The position numbers and the translations under genes are program-made. Shown here piece by piece: positions 63,186-64,000 of a stretch of DNA of 64,000 nucleotides. The first letter of the stretch is position 1. Every line of letters begins with the position of its first letter. The stretch is from Chlamydiota bacterium. GTDB lineage: Bacteria; Chlamydiota; Chlamydiia; Chlamydiales; Parachlamydiaceae. The stretch spans positions 59,717 through 123,716 of the forward strand of contig JABDGQ010000004.1 of the NCBI GenBank assembly GCA_013285965.1. Reading direction: 5' to 3'. Under the pieces are notes generated by a model. It saw only the letters and a list, made by a program, of their open reading frames with translations. It searched no databases and had not been told where the DNA came from.

Positions 63186-64000
63186 GGTGGTTGCGTTATG
63201 CCAGATTCTTTTTTATAAGAGTCAATAGCTTTTTGCAATCGATCACGCTTGCGACCAATATCCCAATTTTTACCAACCACAATCTCTAATACATCTTCGG
63301 CATCAAGCGTTTCAAACTCGATTAACATTTTAGCCATCAATTCTACTTCTACCAGATGTTCTTTAATAATTTTGTAAGCCATGTCGTGCGCATTATCTAA
63401 AATTAGACGAACCTCGGCATCAATCGCTTGTGCAGTTTCATCAGAATAATTTTTACCTTGCGACTCCATACCATAACCAAAGCCATTTTCTGAACGCTTA
63501 TCATAAGTCACAGCTCCAAGCTTATCACTCATACCCCATTTACAGACCATACTATGGGCTAATTGCGTAGCTCTTTCGATATCTTGCTGGGCTCCACTAG
63601 AAACGTCTTGCAAGAAAATTTCTTCCGCTACTCGCCCACCCATTAACACAGCTAACTGATCATATAATTCATGCTTCCAATAGCTAACACGATTTTTCTT
63701 TGGTAAGAACATAGTTGATCCCAAAGACATACCGCGTGGTATGATAGTAACTTTATCAACTGGATCACCACTTTTTACAATCAAGCCTACAACAGTGTGG
63801 CCAGATTCATGATAGGCCGTCGTCCGTTTTTCATTTTCATCCATCTCAAGACTACGTCTTTCTTTACCGTATAAGACTTTATCGCGCGCCTCTACTGTTT
63901 CTTGTGTAGTAACTGCAGAGCGTCCTTTACGTGCCGCAAGTAAAGCCGCTTCATTTAAAATGTTAGCCAAATCTGCTCCTGAGCAGCCTGGAGTACTACG
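63149..64000 (-). CDS. ftsH: FtsH C-terminal part (5' end outside window), rewritten C-terminus
   Basis: The last 283 codons of an AAA+ membrane zinc protease; the rest lies right of the window. The visible part begins in the second-region-of-homology tail STPGCSGADLANILNEAALL, then has the zinc site TTAYHESGHTVVGLI (HESGH) and a later Asp-containing LYDQLAVLMGGRVAEEIFL and SSGAQQDIERATQLAHSMV, all standard. The core ends with DVLEIVVGKNWD and LQKAIDSYKKESGITQ. The final residues PPPRHPACTVAAA are unlike FtsH tails and come mainly from antisense yfiH sequence (63149-63185). The protease domain is untouched, so the enzyme should work. Confidence 0.95.
   Translation of the reverse strand, partial: RSTPGCSGADLANILNEAALLAARKGRSAVTTQETVEARDKVLYGKERRSLEMDENEKRTTAYHESGHTVVGLIVKSGDPVDKVTIIPRGMSLGSTMFLPKKNRVSYWKHELYDQLAVLMGGRVAEEIFLQDVSSGAQQDIERATQLAHSMVCKWGMSDKLGAVTYDKRSENGFGYGMESQGKNYSDETAQAIDAEVRLILDNAHDMAYKIIKEHLVEVELMAKMLIEFETLDAEDVLEIVVGKNWDIGRKRDRLQKAIDSYKKESGITQPPPRHPACTVAAA

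Noticed and set aside
1..64000. tRNA, rRNA, tmRNA or other structured RNA genes
   Set aside because: I looked for T-loop words and long GC-rich stems in all gaps and found none that fold convincingly; covariance-model search would be decisive.

Overview
The window looks like a stretch of chromosome from a member of the Chlamydiota, most likely an environmental, amoeba-associated type (Parachlamydiales) rather than a Chlamydia pathogen. This rests on several gene orders remembered from Chlamydia trachomatis: rpmG-lolC/E-lolD; glmM-glmS; a conserved unknown followed by rho-coaE-polA-sppA; mcsA-mcsB; and an EUO-type regulator beside the tail-specific protease. The DNA is AT-rich and densely coding. 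Unlike C. trachomatis it carries genes for trehalose, OSB-route menaquinone, Czc-type metal efflux and a caspase-like protein. No sequence search was run, so all names come from reading motifs and gene order.

Layout. 1-3243 (-): a NamZ/DUF1343 muramidase cut by the window edge, and glycogen phosphorylase. 3362-9154 (+): a two-gene membrane unit (SafE-like), an unknown, ribosomal protein L33 with the lipoprotein-release ABC transporter, and an OmpR-type response regulator. 9156-18305 (-): glmM-glmS-serine carboxypeptidase, an unknown, and ClpC. 18531-26855: lipoyl synthase with a HEAT-repeat protein, a small membrane protein, a nitroreductase, EUO, then tsp-ispA-mrp. 26904-32614 (-): a czcCBA efflux operon. 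33008-37251 (+): a DUF5752-TreT-OtsB-OtsA trehalose operon. 37704-39796 (+): a basic unknown and a GT39-type membrane glycosyltransferase. 39820-47834 (-): two unknowns, rho, coaE, polA, sppA. 48104-55882: a Lys-rich unknown, ispF, serS, a cysteine-rich outer-membrane barrel, and menF-menD-menH. 56033-57386 (-): a secreted caspase-like protein and its partner. 57506-58256: an IS5-family relic. 58388-61972 (+): mcsA, mcsB and a possible Pkn5-like pseudokinase. 62020-64000 (-): the YfiH/PgeF protein, a small orphan, and the end of ftsH.

How genes work together. ClpC and McsA/McsB would form the protein quality-control module, but this McsB appears to have lost its kinase residues. glmM and glmS supply amino-sugar precursors. 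The trehalose operon holds both the one-step TreT route and the two-step OtsA/OtsB route. MenF/D/H start the o-succinylbenzoate pathway to menaquinone, and IspA could provide a prenyl tail.

The most unusual structure is not a gene. Two families of interspersed palindromic repeats sit at the 3' ends of genes. Family 1 has ends reading CTCACCTTACGCATAA and lies against the stop codons of clpC, euo, menH and the caspase-like gene; it even encodes the last residues of MenH. Family 2 has a core reading ATTAGACTTCTTTCGAAA and forms terminator-like hairpins, one of which encodes the end of CzcA. A 13-bp tandem array appears to have grown from a piece of family 1. Separately, an 81-bp inverted copy of part of yfiH has rewritten the C-terminus of FtsH.
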